Origin: JAPOUP01 sp026708635
GTDB lineage: Bacteria; Pseudomonadota; Alphaproteobacteria; Rhodobacterales; Rhodobacteraceae
Reading direction: 5' to 3'
Length of the DNA stretch: 64,000 nucleotides
Assembly (NCBI GenBank): GCA_965200115.1
Contig: OZ241336.1
Coordinates: 2,108,001-2,172,000, forward strand
A model generated the notes under the pieces. That model had not been told where the DNA came from, did no database searches, and worked only from the letters and a program-made list of their open reading frames with translations. Position numbers and translations under genes: made by a program. Of this stretch, positions 24,377 through 32,627 are shown piece after piece (the stretch's first letter is position 1; the number at the start of each line of letters is the position of its first letter).

Positions 24377-25841
24377 TGTCCCGTGGCCCGCTTCCAGCGG
24401 CATCCAGGGCCATAAGGGTTTCCACCACGACCCGCCCGTCGCCATGGGCAAGCGCGGCCCGCTCCGCGGCGTCACGAAGTGACTTGGCCGCGGAAATGCG
24501 GGTCAGAACGGGGTGTGTGGCGACAATGCGGTCAAGTGCCGCCTGGGCCTCGGGATCCCAGGGCATGTTACGTCTCAGTCTCGCTGGCGTCGCCTCGGCG
24601 GCATCCATCTCGCTGGCGAGCGGCAATACATGAAAGAGCGCGTCGAAGAGGCCGTTGCATACCTCCTGCACCAGATAGGTCGCGCCCGCGTAGCCCATCA
24701 TCGGGGTTCCGGTGGCTCGCCGGATCGCGGCTCCCGGGAAAGACGCCGGAATGAACGCCGGCTGCGGTCCGTGACCGCCTTTCATCTCCGCCAGATAGAT
24801 CTTCTCGTTTATGCTGCCGAGCACGATGAGGGGACGGTCCCTGAGCAGCAGGGCCCGCACCTCTTCGTTGTTGGTTTTCGCGCCCGCGGTTCTGGCGACC
24901 GCGAACGCGCAGGGCAATCCGAGATCGCTCTCGAGAAAATGACGGATGCCGCGCGCGTAGGTTTCGTTGGCGACGATCGCGAAAGACGCGGTCGCGAAGA
25001 AATCCTGGGTCACCGAGCGCCAGAGATCCCACAGTGGCTTGACCGTGCTGTGCTTCTCGCGCTCAATGAAAGGTTCCGGATCGACATCGAGAAGCTCACC
25101 CAGCGCGCGGAGGAACTTCGTCGTGCTGTCAAGGCCGATCGGGGCCTGCAGGTAAGGCTTGCCCAGAAGCTCGGAAAGACCGCGTCCAAACTCGCGGTAC
25201 ATGCAGATATTGACGTCCGCATTGACGAGGCCGCGCATCTCCGCCAAATGGGCGCCGATTGGCATGACCATGTTGACTTCCACCCCGATCCCCTCGACCA
25301 GGCGGCGGATCTCGGCGAGGTCGGAGGGCATGTTGAACATTCCGTACATCGGACCGAGAATGTTGACGCGCGGCTTCGAACCCTTCTCCCTAACGGACTC
25401 TTTGGGCATTCGGCCCTTCGTCATGCCAAACTCGGTGAAGACCCATGTCATCGCCCGGTCGGCCGCTTCCCATTGATCCTCGTCGATGGTCCTCGGCAGG
25501 AAACGCTTGATTCCGGTGCCCTCGGGAGTGACTCCACCGCCGATCATCTCCGCGATCGAGCCCGTGACGACCACCGCCGGCAGGGCCGGGTCCAGCGCGC
25601 CCCAGGCCCGTTTCATCGAACCCTCCGTACCGTCGCGACCGAGCTCTTCCTCGCCGAGACCGGTCACGGCGATCGGCAGTTCGTGGGGGGGCAGCGCGTC
25701 GGTGTAATGCAGGACGGACGTGACCGGCAGGTTCTCGCAGCCGACGGGACCGTCGATCACGACCTGCAGACCCTTGACGGCGCAGAAGCAGTAAACCGCA
25801 CCCCAGTATCCGCCCGCCCGGTCATGATCCTGGATCAGCAT
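24372..25841 (-). CDS. bchZ: Chlorophyllide reductase subunit Z
   Basis: A 489-residue nitrogenase-like subunit of chlorophyllide a oxidoreductase, which reduces the C7=C8 bond of ring B. Seen: MLIQDHDRAGGYWGAVYCFC, VIDGPVGCENLPVTSVLHYT with a cluster-ligand Cys, VVVTGSIAEMIGGGVTPEGT, and the BchB-like C-terminal MPWDPEAQAALDRIV. It partners BchY as the catalytic heterotetramer fed by BchX. It overlaps bchY at a single base (25841, shared by its ATG and the bchY stop) and ends inside a microsatellite next to pufQ. Confidence 0.95.
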   Translation of the reverse strand: MLIQDHDRAGGYWGAVYCFCAVKGLQVVIDGPVGCENLPVTSVLHYTDALPPHELPIAVTGLGEEELGRDGTEGSMKRAWGALDPALPAVVVTGSIAEMIGGGVTPEGTGIKRFLPRTIDEDQWEAADRAMTWVFTEFGMTKGRMPKESVREKGSKPRVNILGPMYGMFNMPSDLAEIRRLVEGIGVEVNMVMPIGAHLAEMRGLVNADVNICMYREFGRGLSELLGKPYLQAPIGLDSTTKFLRALGELLDVDPEPFIEREKHSTVKPLWDLWRSVTQDFFATASFAIVANETYARGIRHFLESDLGLPCAFAVARTAGAKTNNEEVRALLLRDRPLIVLGSINEKIYLAEMKGGHGPQPAFIPASFPGAAIRRATGTPMMGYAGATYLVQEVCNGLFDALFHVLPLASEMDAAEATPARLRRNMPWDPEAQAALDRIVATHPVLTRISAAKSLRDAAERAALAHGDGRVVVETLMALDAAGSGPRDN

Positions 25842-27406
25842 CAGATCATCCGCTCCGCTTCCCTGGAACGCGCCGCCCTGTCGAGTTTCCTCTGGTGCAG
25901 CGCGCGAAAATCCGGCCTCAGGTTCGGGTCGCCTTCCCAGATGCCGGCGCTGTCGCCATCACCCACACCGGAAAAGAAATCCCGCATCCGTTCCATACGG
26001 TCCTTTCCGGCGATGGCGGAATTGACCACGTCGATCAGGCTGCCCGCGCCGGCGGGACCCATTAGCGGCCGGGCGGAAATCAGGTTGGTGAAATACAGCG
26101 CGGGAACGCCGAGCTCCTTGGCCTTCTGGACCACGGGAGTCGTTCCGATGGCGAGGCTCGGACGCAGCGCCTCCATGGCCGCGCAGTCGTCCTCCAGCGA
26201 GACGCGGAACCTGACCGCCGCGCCCTTGCCCTCAAGCCACTCGGCGTCCGCCGCGTTCCACGGCGTCTTCGGACAGGCCGTGCCCACGTAAGGAACGCTG
26301 GCGCCGCTCTCGATCAGAAGTCGCGCCACGAGAAGCTCGCTGCCTTCATAACCCGATACCGTCACGCTTCCGTCAATCCGGGCCTGTGACAATGCCTCCC
26401 TGATGGCCGGGAGGAACGCGTTCTGGGACGCGGCCACCCGTTTCGGGGGCAGTCCGAGGGCGTCGCCGACCCCGGCAAGCCAGGCCGCGGTGCCGTCATG
26501 GCCCACGGGCGCCGAACCGACGACCGCGCGTCCGCTCGCCTCGAACTCACGGACCGCCGAAGTGTAGAACGGATGCGTCGCCGCCACCGCGCCGCAGTCA
26601 AGCGCGGCGTAAAGCTCCCGCCACTCGCGGCACGGCACGACGGGACCCGCGGCCAGACCCATGGGCGCGAGCATCTGGCCGATCATTACCGGATCGGCGG
26701 GGAACATTTCGCCTAGCAGTGATACGGTGGGCAGATCCGAGACGCCGGCTTCGGGCCGGGCGACGGGTCCCGCCTCGATCTCCCGGCGCGCGTAGTTCAG
26801 CATCGCGCCGGCGAGCACGTCCTTTGCCTCGGCGTGTGTCGGAACGCCAAAACCCGGCACGTCGATTCCAACGATCCGCACCCCGTTTATCTCATCCGGA
26901 AGAAGCCTCAGCGGGACGCCCGACGCGGTCGGCACGCATAGGTTGGTAACCACGATCGCGTCGAATCTCTCCGGGTCGGCGAGATCGTGGACACCATCCC
27001 GTATGTCCTCAAAGAGCTTTCCGGTCACCAGGGTTTCCGAACTGAACGGCACATAGCCGACCGAACGCCGCGCGCCGTAGAAATGGCTGACGAACGTCAG
27101 TCCATAGACACAGCAGGCCGAACCCGACAGCACCGTCGCAACGCGCCTCATCCGCAGCCCCACGCGCAGCGAACCGAAGGCCGGACACATGGACTGCGGT
27201 TTGTCGTGCGGGCCCTGCGGGTAGTCAGCGGCGAAACGGTCAAGCAGCTCTGACTGACCGGCCTCCCGGGCGGCGAGCTCCATCGTCGCGCCCGAGTGAC
27301 AGCCGGACGCCGGGGCCCCCGGGATCGGCTCCGGCGCGTCCGGCCGGGCTTCGCCGTGGATTACCTGGACGTCGGCCGCGTCATCGTAAGTGACTTCACT
27401 TTTCAC
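25841..27406 (-). CDS. bchY: Chlorophyllide reductase subunit Y
   Basis: A 521-residue partner of BchZ. Cys residues that would coordinate the shared 4Fe-4S cluster are visible in SMCPAFGSLR, SGSACCVYGLTFV and VTNLCVPTASGVPL; later come VGSAPVGHDGTAAWLAGVGD and PYVGTACPKTPWNAADAEW. The only sensible start is GTG at 27406, one base after the bchX stop (TGAtGTG), because longer versions intrude deeply into bchX. It lies inside the crt-bch-puf superoperon. Confidence 0.94.
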   Translation of the reverse strand: MKSEVTYDDAADVQVIHGEARPDAPEPIPGAPASGCHSGATMELAAREAGQSELLDRFAADYPQGPHDKPQSMCPAFGSLRVGLRMRRVATVLSGSACCVYGLTFVSHFYGARRSVGYVPFSSETLVTGKLFEDIRDGVHDLADPERFDAIVVTNLCVPTASGVPLRLLPDEINGVRIVGIDVPGFGVPTHAEAKDVLAGAMLNYARREIEAGPVARPEAGVSDLPTVSLLGEMFPADPVMIGQMLAPMGLAAGPVVPCREWRELYAALDCGAVAATHPFYTSAVREFEASGRAVVGSAPVGHDGTAAWLAGVGDALGLPPKRVAASQNAFLPAIREALSQARIDGSVTVSGYEGSELLVARLLIESGASVPYVGTACPKTPWNAADAEWLEGKGAAVRFRVSLEDDCAAMEALRPSLAIGTTPVVQKAKELGVPALYFTNLISARPLMGPAGAGSLIDVVNSAIAGKDRMERMRDFFSGVGDGDSAGIWEGDPNLRPDFRALHQRKLDRAARSREAERMI

Positions 27407-27407
27407 A

Positions 27408-28409
27408 TCAGGCCTCGTCGTAGACAACTTCCAGGCTCTGTTTCGGCGCGGCGTTCTTGCCCCGCATGTCCTGTTCGGTCGCCGGCTCCAGCACGACGCC
27501 CGCTCCCGTTTGGTCACTGTCGAACAGTTCCAGAAGCGCGTCCTGGCTAAGCGCCTGCGGCTGAAGCGGCGCGGCTTCGGCCACGTTGGTCCCCAGTTCG
27601 GCGAACAGCGGTCCCCAGGATCCGCTTTCGGTACCGACAATCTGGTAGTTCGCGGACTTCCTGCGGAGATCCTCATCCGCCGGAATCGACGCCAGAACCG
27701 GAATGTCGACGGCCCGGGCGAACGCCTGCGCCTCTCCGGTCCCGTCATCCTTGTTGATGACCAGTCCCGCGACCCCGACATTGCCGCCAAGTTTGCGGAA
27801 ATACTCCACGGCGGAGCATACGTTGTTCGCCACATATAGAGACTGGAGGTCATTCGAACCGACAAGTATTACCTTCTGCGCCATGTCGCGGGCGATCGGC
27901 AGGCCGAAACCGCCGCAGACCACGTCGCCGAGAAAGTCCAGCAGGACGAAATCGAAATCCCAGTCGTGGAATCCGAGTTTCTCAAGTAGCTCGAAACCAT
28001 GGATGATGCCGCGGCCGCCGCAGCCGCGCCCGACTTCGGGACCGCCAAGTTCCATGGCGAAGACGCCATTGCGCTTGAAGCAGACATCGCCGATGCGGAC
28101 CTCTTCGCCCGCCAGCTTCTTCCGGGTCGATGTCTCGATGATCGTCGGGCACGCCTTGCCGCCGAACAGCAGGCTGGTCGTATCCGATTTCGGATCACAG
28201 CCGATGAGAAGCACGCGCTTGCCCTGTTCGGCCATCATGTGGCTGAGATTGGCCAGCGTAAAGGACTTTCCGATGCCACCCTTTCCATAGATCGCGATGA
28301 TCTGGGTTTTCTTGGTCGCCTCACCCTTCGGCACTTCCGGGGGCGGCTCGGCGGCCTCGTCGCGGAGACGGTCACCGTAGTTCCCGAATTGCCAGGCTTG
28401 ATCCTTCAT
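27408..28409 (-). CDS. bchX: Chlorophyllide reductase iron protein subunit X
   Basis: A 333-residue NifH-like ATPase that hands electrons to BchYZ. Seen: P-loop IAIYGKGGIGKSFTLANLSH, VLLIGCDPKSDTTSLLFGGK, cluster-ligand region GGPEVGRGCGGRGIIHGFEL and VLLDFLGDVVCGGFGLPIAR. The homodimer binds one 4Fe-4S cluster. It overlaps bchC by 4 nt. Confidence 0.96.
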   Translation of the reverse strand: MKDQAWQFGNYGDRLRDEAAEPPPEVPKGEATKKTQIIAIYGKGGIGKSFTLANLSHMMAEQGKRVLLIGCDPKSDTTSLLFGGKACPTIIETSTRKKLAGEEVRIGDVCFKRNGVFAMELGGPEVGRGCGGRGIIHGFELLEKLGFHDWDFDFVLLDFLGDVVCGGFGLPIARDMAQKVILVGSNDLQSLYVANNVCSAVEYFRKLGGNVGVAGLVINKDDGTGEAQAFARAVDIPVLASIPADEDLRRKSANYQIVGTESGSWGPLFAELGTNVAEAAPLQPQALSQDALLELFDSDQTGAGVVLEPATEQDMRGKNAAPKQSLEVVYDEA

Positions 28410-29347
28410 TTCACGTCCTTCCAGTTAAGGATCATCTTTAGGCACTCTGGCTCCTCGAAGGCCCGCGGATAGGCCTGCCGGGCGTCCGTCGCCGGGCATT
28501 GATGCGTGATGAGACCGCCAAGCGAGAGAACCCCGTTCTCGACCATGGCCCGGGTCGCGGCCATATCATCCGGCTTCCATTCAGCCGCCACGCGTATCCG
28601 GGCCTCTTTCATGAAAGCGGGGGGATAGAAAAAGCTGAGCGGTTCGGAATAGAAACCGCACAGGACGATCTCTCCGCCCCGGGCGATCCGTCCGATCAGG
28701 TCGTTCAGGAGGCCGCCGTTTCCGCTGGCGTCATATATTGACCGGTAGTCACGGCGCGGGTCGTCCTCAGGGTGACGGACCTCATAGCCGGTGGCGCCGC
28801 GCCGCCGCCCGGCGTTGACTTCCCATACCGTCGGGGCGGGACCGCCCGCGGCGACCGTGATCCGCGCGAGCAACCGGCCCAGGACGCCGTGACCGACGAT
28901 CAGTTCCGGGAAGTTCCGGTCCGTGGCGGCGATGGCGTGCCGCGCCGTGGCGGCCAGCGCCAGCAGCGTGGCCTCCGCTCCCATCTCCCGGTCAACCCGG
29001 GTCACGCGACCGGCCGGTGCGACAACGCGTTTCGAGGACGCGCCGAAAAGACCGCGCGCTGCCGCGAAACAGTCGGCGCCGGGCACGAAGACCCGCTCAC
29101 CCGCCCGAAAGCCCGTTCGGGAACCCGCCTCCAGCACGGTGCCGACGGCCTCGTAGCCAGGTACCAGCGGATAGCCCATGCCGGGAAACTCCGGCATCGT
29201 GCCATTCCAGAACAGCTTCTCGGTACCTGTGGAAATTCCGGAGTGGCTGACTTCAACGACGAGATCCCCGGGGCCCGGCTCGACCAGGTCCAGGGTTTCG
29301 AGCGAAAGCGACTTCGCTTCCTCAATAAGAACGGCCACTGTGTCCAA
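28406..29347 (-). CDS. bchC: 3-hydroxyethyl bacteriochlorophyllide dehydrogenase
   Basis: A 313-residue zinc-type alcohol dehydrogenase relative that oxidises the C3 hydroxyethyl group to acetyl. Seen: VEVSHSGISTGTEKLFWNGT, GYPLVPGYEAVGTVLEAGSR, nucleotide-binding LIVGHGVLGRLLARITVAAG and GGEIVLCGFYSEPLSFFYPP. The start is TTG at 29347: GAGGAGG sits six bases upstream and the product begins LDTVAVLIEE, matching the family start and length, while an upstream ATG adds 23 unlike residues. Two PpsR sites lie upstream. Confidence 0.93.
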   Translation of the reverse strand: MDTVAVLIEEAKSLSLETLDLVEPGPGDLVVEVSHSGISTGTEKLFWNGTMPEFPGMGYPLVPGYEAVGTVLEAGSRTGFRAGERVFVPGADCFAAARGLFGASSKRVVAPAGRVTRVDREMGAEATLLALAATARHAIAATDRNFPELIVGHGVLGRLLARITVAAGGPAPTVWEVNAGRRRGATGYEVRHPEDDPRRDYRSIYDASGNGGLLNDLIGRIARGGEIVLCGFYSEPLSFFYPPAFMKEARIRVAAEWKPDDMAATRAMVENGVLSLGGLITHQCPATDARQAYPRAFEEPECLKMILNWKDVK

Positions 29348-29410
29348 AGCGATACCTCCTCTAAGGCTGCGTCCCGGCGCTTTGGCTTCCACACGGACGC
29401 ACCCGATATA

Positions 29411-29428
29411 TGTCACTTTAATCTGACA
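29411..29428 (-). promoter_or_regulatory. PpsR/CrtJ operator, bchC promoter, site 1
   Basis: TGT-N12-ACA within an 18-bp near-palindrome (TGTCA...TGACA). It lies 64 bp upstream of the bchC start and 8 bp from a second site, the tandem arrangement PpsR/CrtJ binds cooperatively in Rhodobacter. Confidence 0.85.
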
Positions 29429-29436
29429 AAACGGAC

Positions 29437-29454
29437 TGTCAATAAAAATTTACA
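29437..29454 (-). promoter_or_regulatory. PpsR/CrtJ operator, bchC promoter, site 2
   Basis: Second TGT-N12-ACA match (TGTCAATAAAAATTTACA), 8 bp beyond site 1. The A/T-rich interior suggests it overlaps the bchC promoter. Confidence 0.82.
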
Positions 29455-29556
29455 CTTTCGGCGGAAGTCTTCGGGAAGACTGGATTCTGGCTTATCGATC
29501 AATGCCATATCTCTCCGCCGTCCGGCATTCCGCGCGGGACCGGCATCGACCATGGC

Positions 29557-29589
29557 GCGGTCAGGCCCGGTTCAGCCGGGCCTGACCGC
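29557..29589 (-). terminator. crtF 3' hairpin with the stop codon in its loop
   Basis: A 14-bp perfect stem (29557-29570 with 29576-29589) around a 5-nt loop that contains part of the crtF stop codon (29572-29574). No T-run follows. It could end or attenuate the crtEF message before the bchC promoter. Confidence 0.65.
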
Positions 29590-30696
29590 CGTCAGAACCG
29601 ATGTAATGTAGGGCCGCGCCGGCCGCGGGGTCGCGATGCCGTCGAAACCGGCGTCACGGACCATGCCGGCGATGGCTTCACGCGAACGCGTTCGCCCCGT
29701 ACGCATGGCCAGGGTGTAGAACGCGAAATATACGTCCGTGATCGGATCGGGCCTGTCACCGCCCGACATGGGTTCGGAAATGATGATCCGTCCGCCGGGC
29801 GGCAGTGACGCGAAACAGGCGTCAAGGAGCCCGGCGACCGTCGATTCATCGTGGTCGTACAATACGCGGACCAATGATATCGCATCAGCTCCCCCGGGCA
29901 ACGGATCCTCGCGGAATGAACCCGGAAGAACCTCGATCCGCCCGGCGAGCCCCGCCGCCTCGATCCGTTCGCGCGCCACCGTCTCGACGGCGGGCAGATC
30001 AAAGAGGCAAAGTTCGATATCGCGCCTCTCGCGGGCCAATTCGACCAGAAAGGCGCCCGTGCCGCCACCGACATCCATCAACCTCCTGACGCCATGGAGA
30101 TCGACCGCGCGCAACGTGTCCTGTGCCACCAGCTTCTGGGTCTCGGCCATAAGTTCCGAATAGGCTTCCACCACCCGGGGCCGCATCGCGCCCGTCTCGC
30201 CAAGCACGTAGGGCCAGGCGGCGGCCACTTCGGTGCACACATCTCCGCGGAGAAGCGATACGGGGTTCCCCATGTCGCGGTAGAGCGCCCCGTTGTGAAG
30301 GATCATCGCCCGCAGTCCGGGTACCCCGCACAGGACGGCGCCCCTTCTCGACAGCGCGAACCTGCCGTCCCGGCGCCTCTTCAGGATACCGATTCCGGCG
30401 CCGGCCTGCAGGAGCAGGGACAGCCTGTCGGCGGGGATACCCGCCTGTATCGAGAGATCCTCCGCTCCCGCGGCCCCGGCCATCAGCCGCTCGGGAATGT
30501 CAAGCGACACGATGGCGAACAGCACCTGCGAGCGTACGAAACCCTGGACGATCTCGAAAAGCCGAACGCCGTCACGGGCGGCCAGACGGGACAGGCCGGG
30601 CGTTCGGCCGACCCAATCCTGAAAGCGCGGACTTGCGGCGAGGCGCGGGAGCCATCCCTCGGGCCAGACGCGCCGGACGAGATCCGTCACGTTCAT
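29572..30696 (-). CDS. crtF: Demethylspheroidene O-methyltransferase
   Basis: A 374-residue SAM-dependent O-methyltransferase that methylates the C1 hydroxyl of demethylspheroidene. The N-terminal half is a helical dimerisation region (LFEIVQGFVRSQVLFAIVSL). The Rossmann part has motif I RLMDVGGGTGAFLVELARER, LCLFDLPAVETVARERIEAA, LVRVLYDHDESTVAGLLDAC and GGRIIISEPMSGGDRPDPIT. Its start overlaps the crtE stop by 4 nt. Its end lies in a strong hairpin. Confidence 0.94.
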   Translation of the reverse strand: MNVTDLVRRVWPEGWLPRLAASPRFQDWVGRTPGLSRLAARDGVRLFEIVQGFVRSQVLFAIVSLDIPERLMAGAAGAEDLSIQAGIPADRLSLLLQAGAGIGILKRRRDGRFALSRRGAVLCGVPGLRAMILHNGALYRDMGNPVSLLRGDVCTEVAAAWPYVLGETGAMRPRVVEAYSELMAETQKLVAQDTLRAVDLHGVRRLMDVGGGTGAFLVELARERRDIELCLFDLPAVETVARERIEAAGLAGRIEVLPGSFREDPLPGGADAISLVRVLYDHDESTVAGLLDACFASLPPGGRIIISEPMSGGDRPDPITDVYFAFYTLAMRTGRTRSREAIAGMVRDAGFDGIATPRPARPYITSVLTAVRPG

Positions 30697-31583
30697 CGGG
30701 CATCGGATCCGGCATCCCCGGAAAGGTACGGCATCATACGGCGGGCCTCCGCGGTCACCATCTCGGCGAGCATGGCGTCGCCCGGGCAGGAGGGTATGCT
30801 GGTCTTTGCGCTGTCAAGGATTTCGCCAAGCCGCTCCATCGCTCCGGATACCCCAAGTTTCGCCACCGCGTTCGGCCGCTCCATGCGATCGTCCTGACCG
30901 GACGGCTTGCCCGTTGTCTCGGCGTCGGCAAGCGCGTCGCGCAGGTCATCGGCAACCTGAAAGGCCTCGCCGATCCTGTCGCCTAACCCAAACCACGGCT
31001 CCGGCGGCTGACCGGCCGCGATGGCCCCCATCTGCGTCGCCGCGATAAAGAGCGCGCCGGTTTTCGTGCGATGGTACGTACCGAGATCGATGCGGTCCTC
31101 GCTCTCCCAGCCCTGTCCGGCGCAGATTCCATCCGGCATCCCGCTCCTGCGCGCGAGTGTCAGGATGAGCGCGGCGGCGCGGGTGGCGTCCAGCTCCGCG
31201 GTCCCCGCAAGCGTTTCGAAGGCCGCCATGATCAGGCAGTCGCCCGCAAGCACCGCGAGCGGTTCCGAAAACGCGTTATGGACCGACGGTTTCCCGCGCC
31301 GGAATCCGGCGTCATCGAAACATGGAAGGTCATCATGGACCAGGCTGGCGCAATGCATCAACTCAAGCGCGGCCGCGGCGGCGTCGGAAATCGCCGGCCT
31401 GTCGTCTCCGCACGCCATCGCGACCGAGAGAACGATCCTGGGACGAATGCGCGCGCCTCCCGGCCGCATCGCGTAATCCACCGCCGCCGAAAGCCGCTTG
31501 GGCGCGGTTTCCGCCTGAACGATGGCGAGGGAATCATTAATGGCGTTTTCGATCCGTTCGCGAATTCTCTCGTTTATATCCAT
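30693..31583 (-). CDS. crtE: Geranylgeranyl diphosphate synthase
   Basis: A 296-residue trans-prenyltransferase that makes the C20 precursor for carotenoids and for the bacteriochlorophyll tail. First Asp-rich motif: SLVHDDLPCFDDAGFRRGKP; second: AFQVADDLRDALADAETTGK. MRPGGARIRPRIVLSVAMAC is the usual isopentenyl diphosphate region. The ATG at 31583 is preferred to a GTG five codons upstream. It is first in the crtEF unit. No PpsR match was found in its upstream DNA. Confidence 0.94.
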   Translation of the reverse strand: MDINERIRERIENAINDSLAIVQAETAPKRLSAAVDYAMRPGGARIRPRIVLSVAMACGDDRPAISDAAAAALELMHCASLVHDDLPCFDDAGFRRGKPSVHNAFSEPLAVLAGDCLIMAAFETLAGTAELDATRAAALILTLARRSGMPDGICAGQGWESEDRIDLGTYHRTKTGALFIAATQMGAIAAGQPPEPWFGLGDRIGEAFQVADDLRDALADAETTGKPSGQDDRMERPNAVAKLGVSGAMERLGEILDSAKTSIPSCPGDAMLAEMVTAEARRMMPYLSGDAGSDAR

Positions 31584-32111
31584 GCCCTCGACCTTCACCC
31601 GGACTTGAGGTTAGCTCCGCGCCCTTCGCATGAATACCGGAACCGCGCGAACGCGGGCGAGACCGCCACCCCGTGAACACCCGCGTCCCGCCGCGCCGTT
31701 CCGGGGCGTGTTTCCCGACGGGTTTCCCGAAAAACCCGGCGATTGCGCGGACCGGACCAATACCGTAACCAACCCGCTCCGTCGATAGCCTGACCGGAAG
31801 CGGTATCTCAACCGAAAATGTCAGGTCACGATACGCCTGAAACCCGCTCCCATCCGTTCCCGTAAGCCATGCGCGCCACGCGGGCGATCAATGGCGCGTC
31901 CCGCGCACCCCACCCACCCGTCGCGGATCCCCGGGACCGCCCCGGAGTCCTCATGGCGGCCGTAACGGGGGACGGATCCCCAGCCATTCAGGATCCGCCA
32001 CGGGACAGCATATTTTGGGAGATTACTATGTTAGTAATCTCCATATTTTGAGGAAACGCATCCCACGAAGGAATGTCCGGGATCAGGGACGAAAGCGCAG
32101 GGAAGGCGAGC
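31584..32111. other. Gene-free stretch between crtE and cycA
   Basis: About 530 bp with no convincing gene. It should hold the crtE promoter and the end of the bchF-to-cycA transcript. The only clear structure is the hairpin at 32018-32042. No TGT-N12-ACA site was found. Confidence 0.45.
32018..32042. terminator. 10-bp inverted repeat, possible end of the cycA transcript
   Basis: GGAGATTACT and AGTAATCTCC pair perfectly around a 5-nt loop, about 70 bp beyond the cycA stop. The flanks are A/T-rich but lack a clean T-run on either strand, so terminator function is uncertain. Confidence 0.45.
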
Positions 32112-32552
32112 CTAACTCCCGGGCTCCGGCGAAACCGAGGATATGAAAGACCATATATCGGCCGCGTCCCCCTCGTCTCTCAGCTTGAACGTCATGCCTG
32201 AACGCGCCTTTTTGTCCCCCAGTCGTTCCCGGAGGAATTCGGTCGGGTCCTGCGCGTAAGCCAGAAAATCCGCCTCATTCCAGACCAGTCCGGCTTCGCC
32301 GGCCGCGACAAGGGCTTTCTTGTAGCGTTTGAAGTTCGGTTCGGTTCCCGCCGTGCGGCCCGGCAGACCCCAGAGATTCGGACCGGTCTTGCCGCCCTTG
32401 ACGATGGTGGCGCCATCGGCATCGACGATGGCGTGACAGGCCTTGCACTTGTTGAACGTCTTTTCTCCCGCCGCCGGATCCCCGGACGCGGCGGCCGCCG
32501 AAGAAACCGCGGTGATACCCGCGACGATCGCAGTGACAATAATCCGTTTCAT
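32112..32552 (-). CDS. cycA: Cytochrome c2
   Basis: A 146-residue periplasmic class I cytochrome c. It has a signal peptide (KRIIVTAIVAGITAVSSAAA), the heme site FNKCKACHAIVDADG, KTGPNLWGLPGRTAGTEPNF and the Met ligand in KARSGMTFKLRDEGD. It carries electrons from cytochrome bc1 back to the reaction centre or PufC. Start at 32552 skips a basic leader. It is the last gene of the long leftward run and follows hemA. Confidence 0.94.
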   Translation of the reverse strand: MKRIIVTAIVAGITAVSSAAAASGDPAAGEKTFNKCKACHAIVDADGATIVKGGKTGPNLWGLPGRTAGTEPNFKRYKKALVAAGEAGLVWNEADFLAYAQDPTEFLRERLGDKKARSGMTFKLRDEGDAADIWSFISSVSPEPGS

Positions 32553-32627
32553 TGGCTTTCTCCGCTGGACAACCCGCCGCATCAAAGCGAACGGCCATTC
32601 AGGCAGTAATCCAACCTCACCGGAAAC

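Noticed and set aside
24720..26291. Very long plus-strand open frame opposite bchZ and bchY
   Set aside because: It is the antisense of strongly recognisable genes; GC-rich third positions create such frames, and the product is Arg/Gly-rich with no domain.
31869..32051. 60-codon plus-strand frame between crtE and cycA
   Set aside because: Low-complexity product and a strong hairpin within the frame; no ribosome site or family match.
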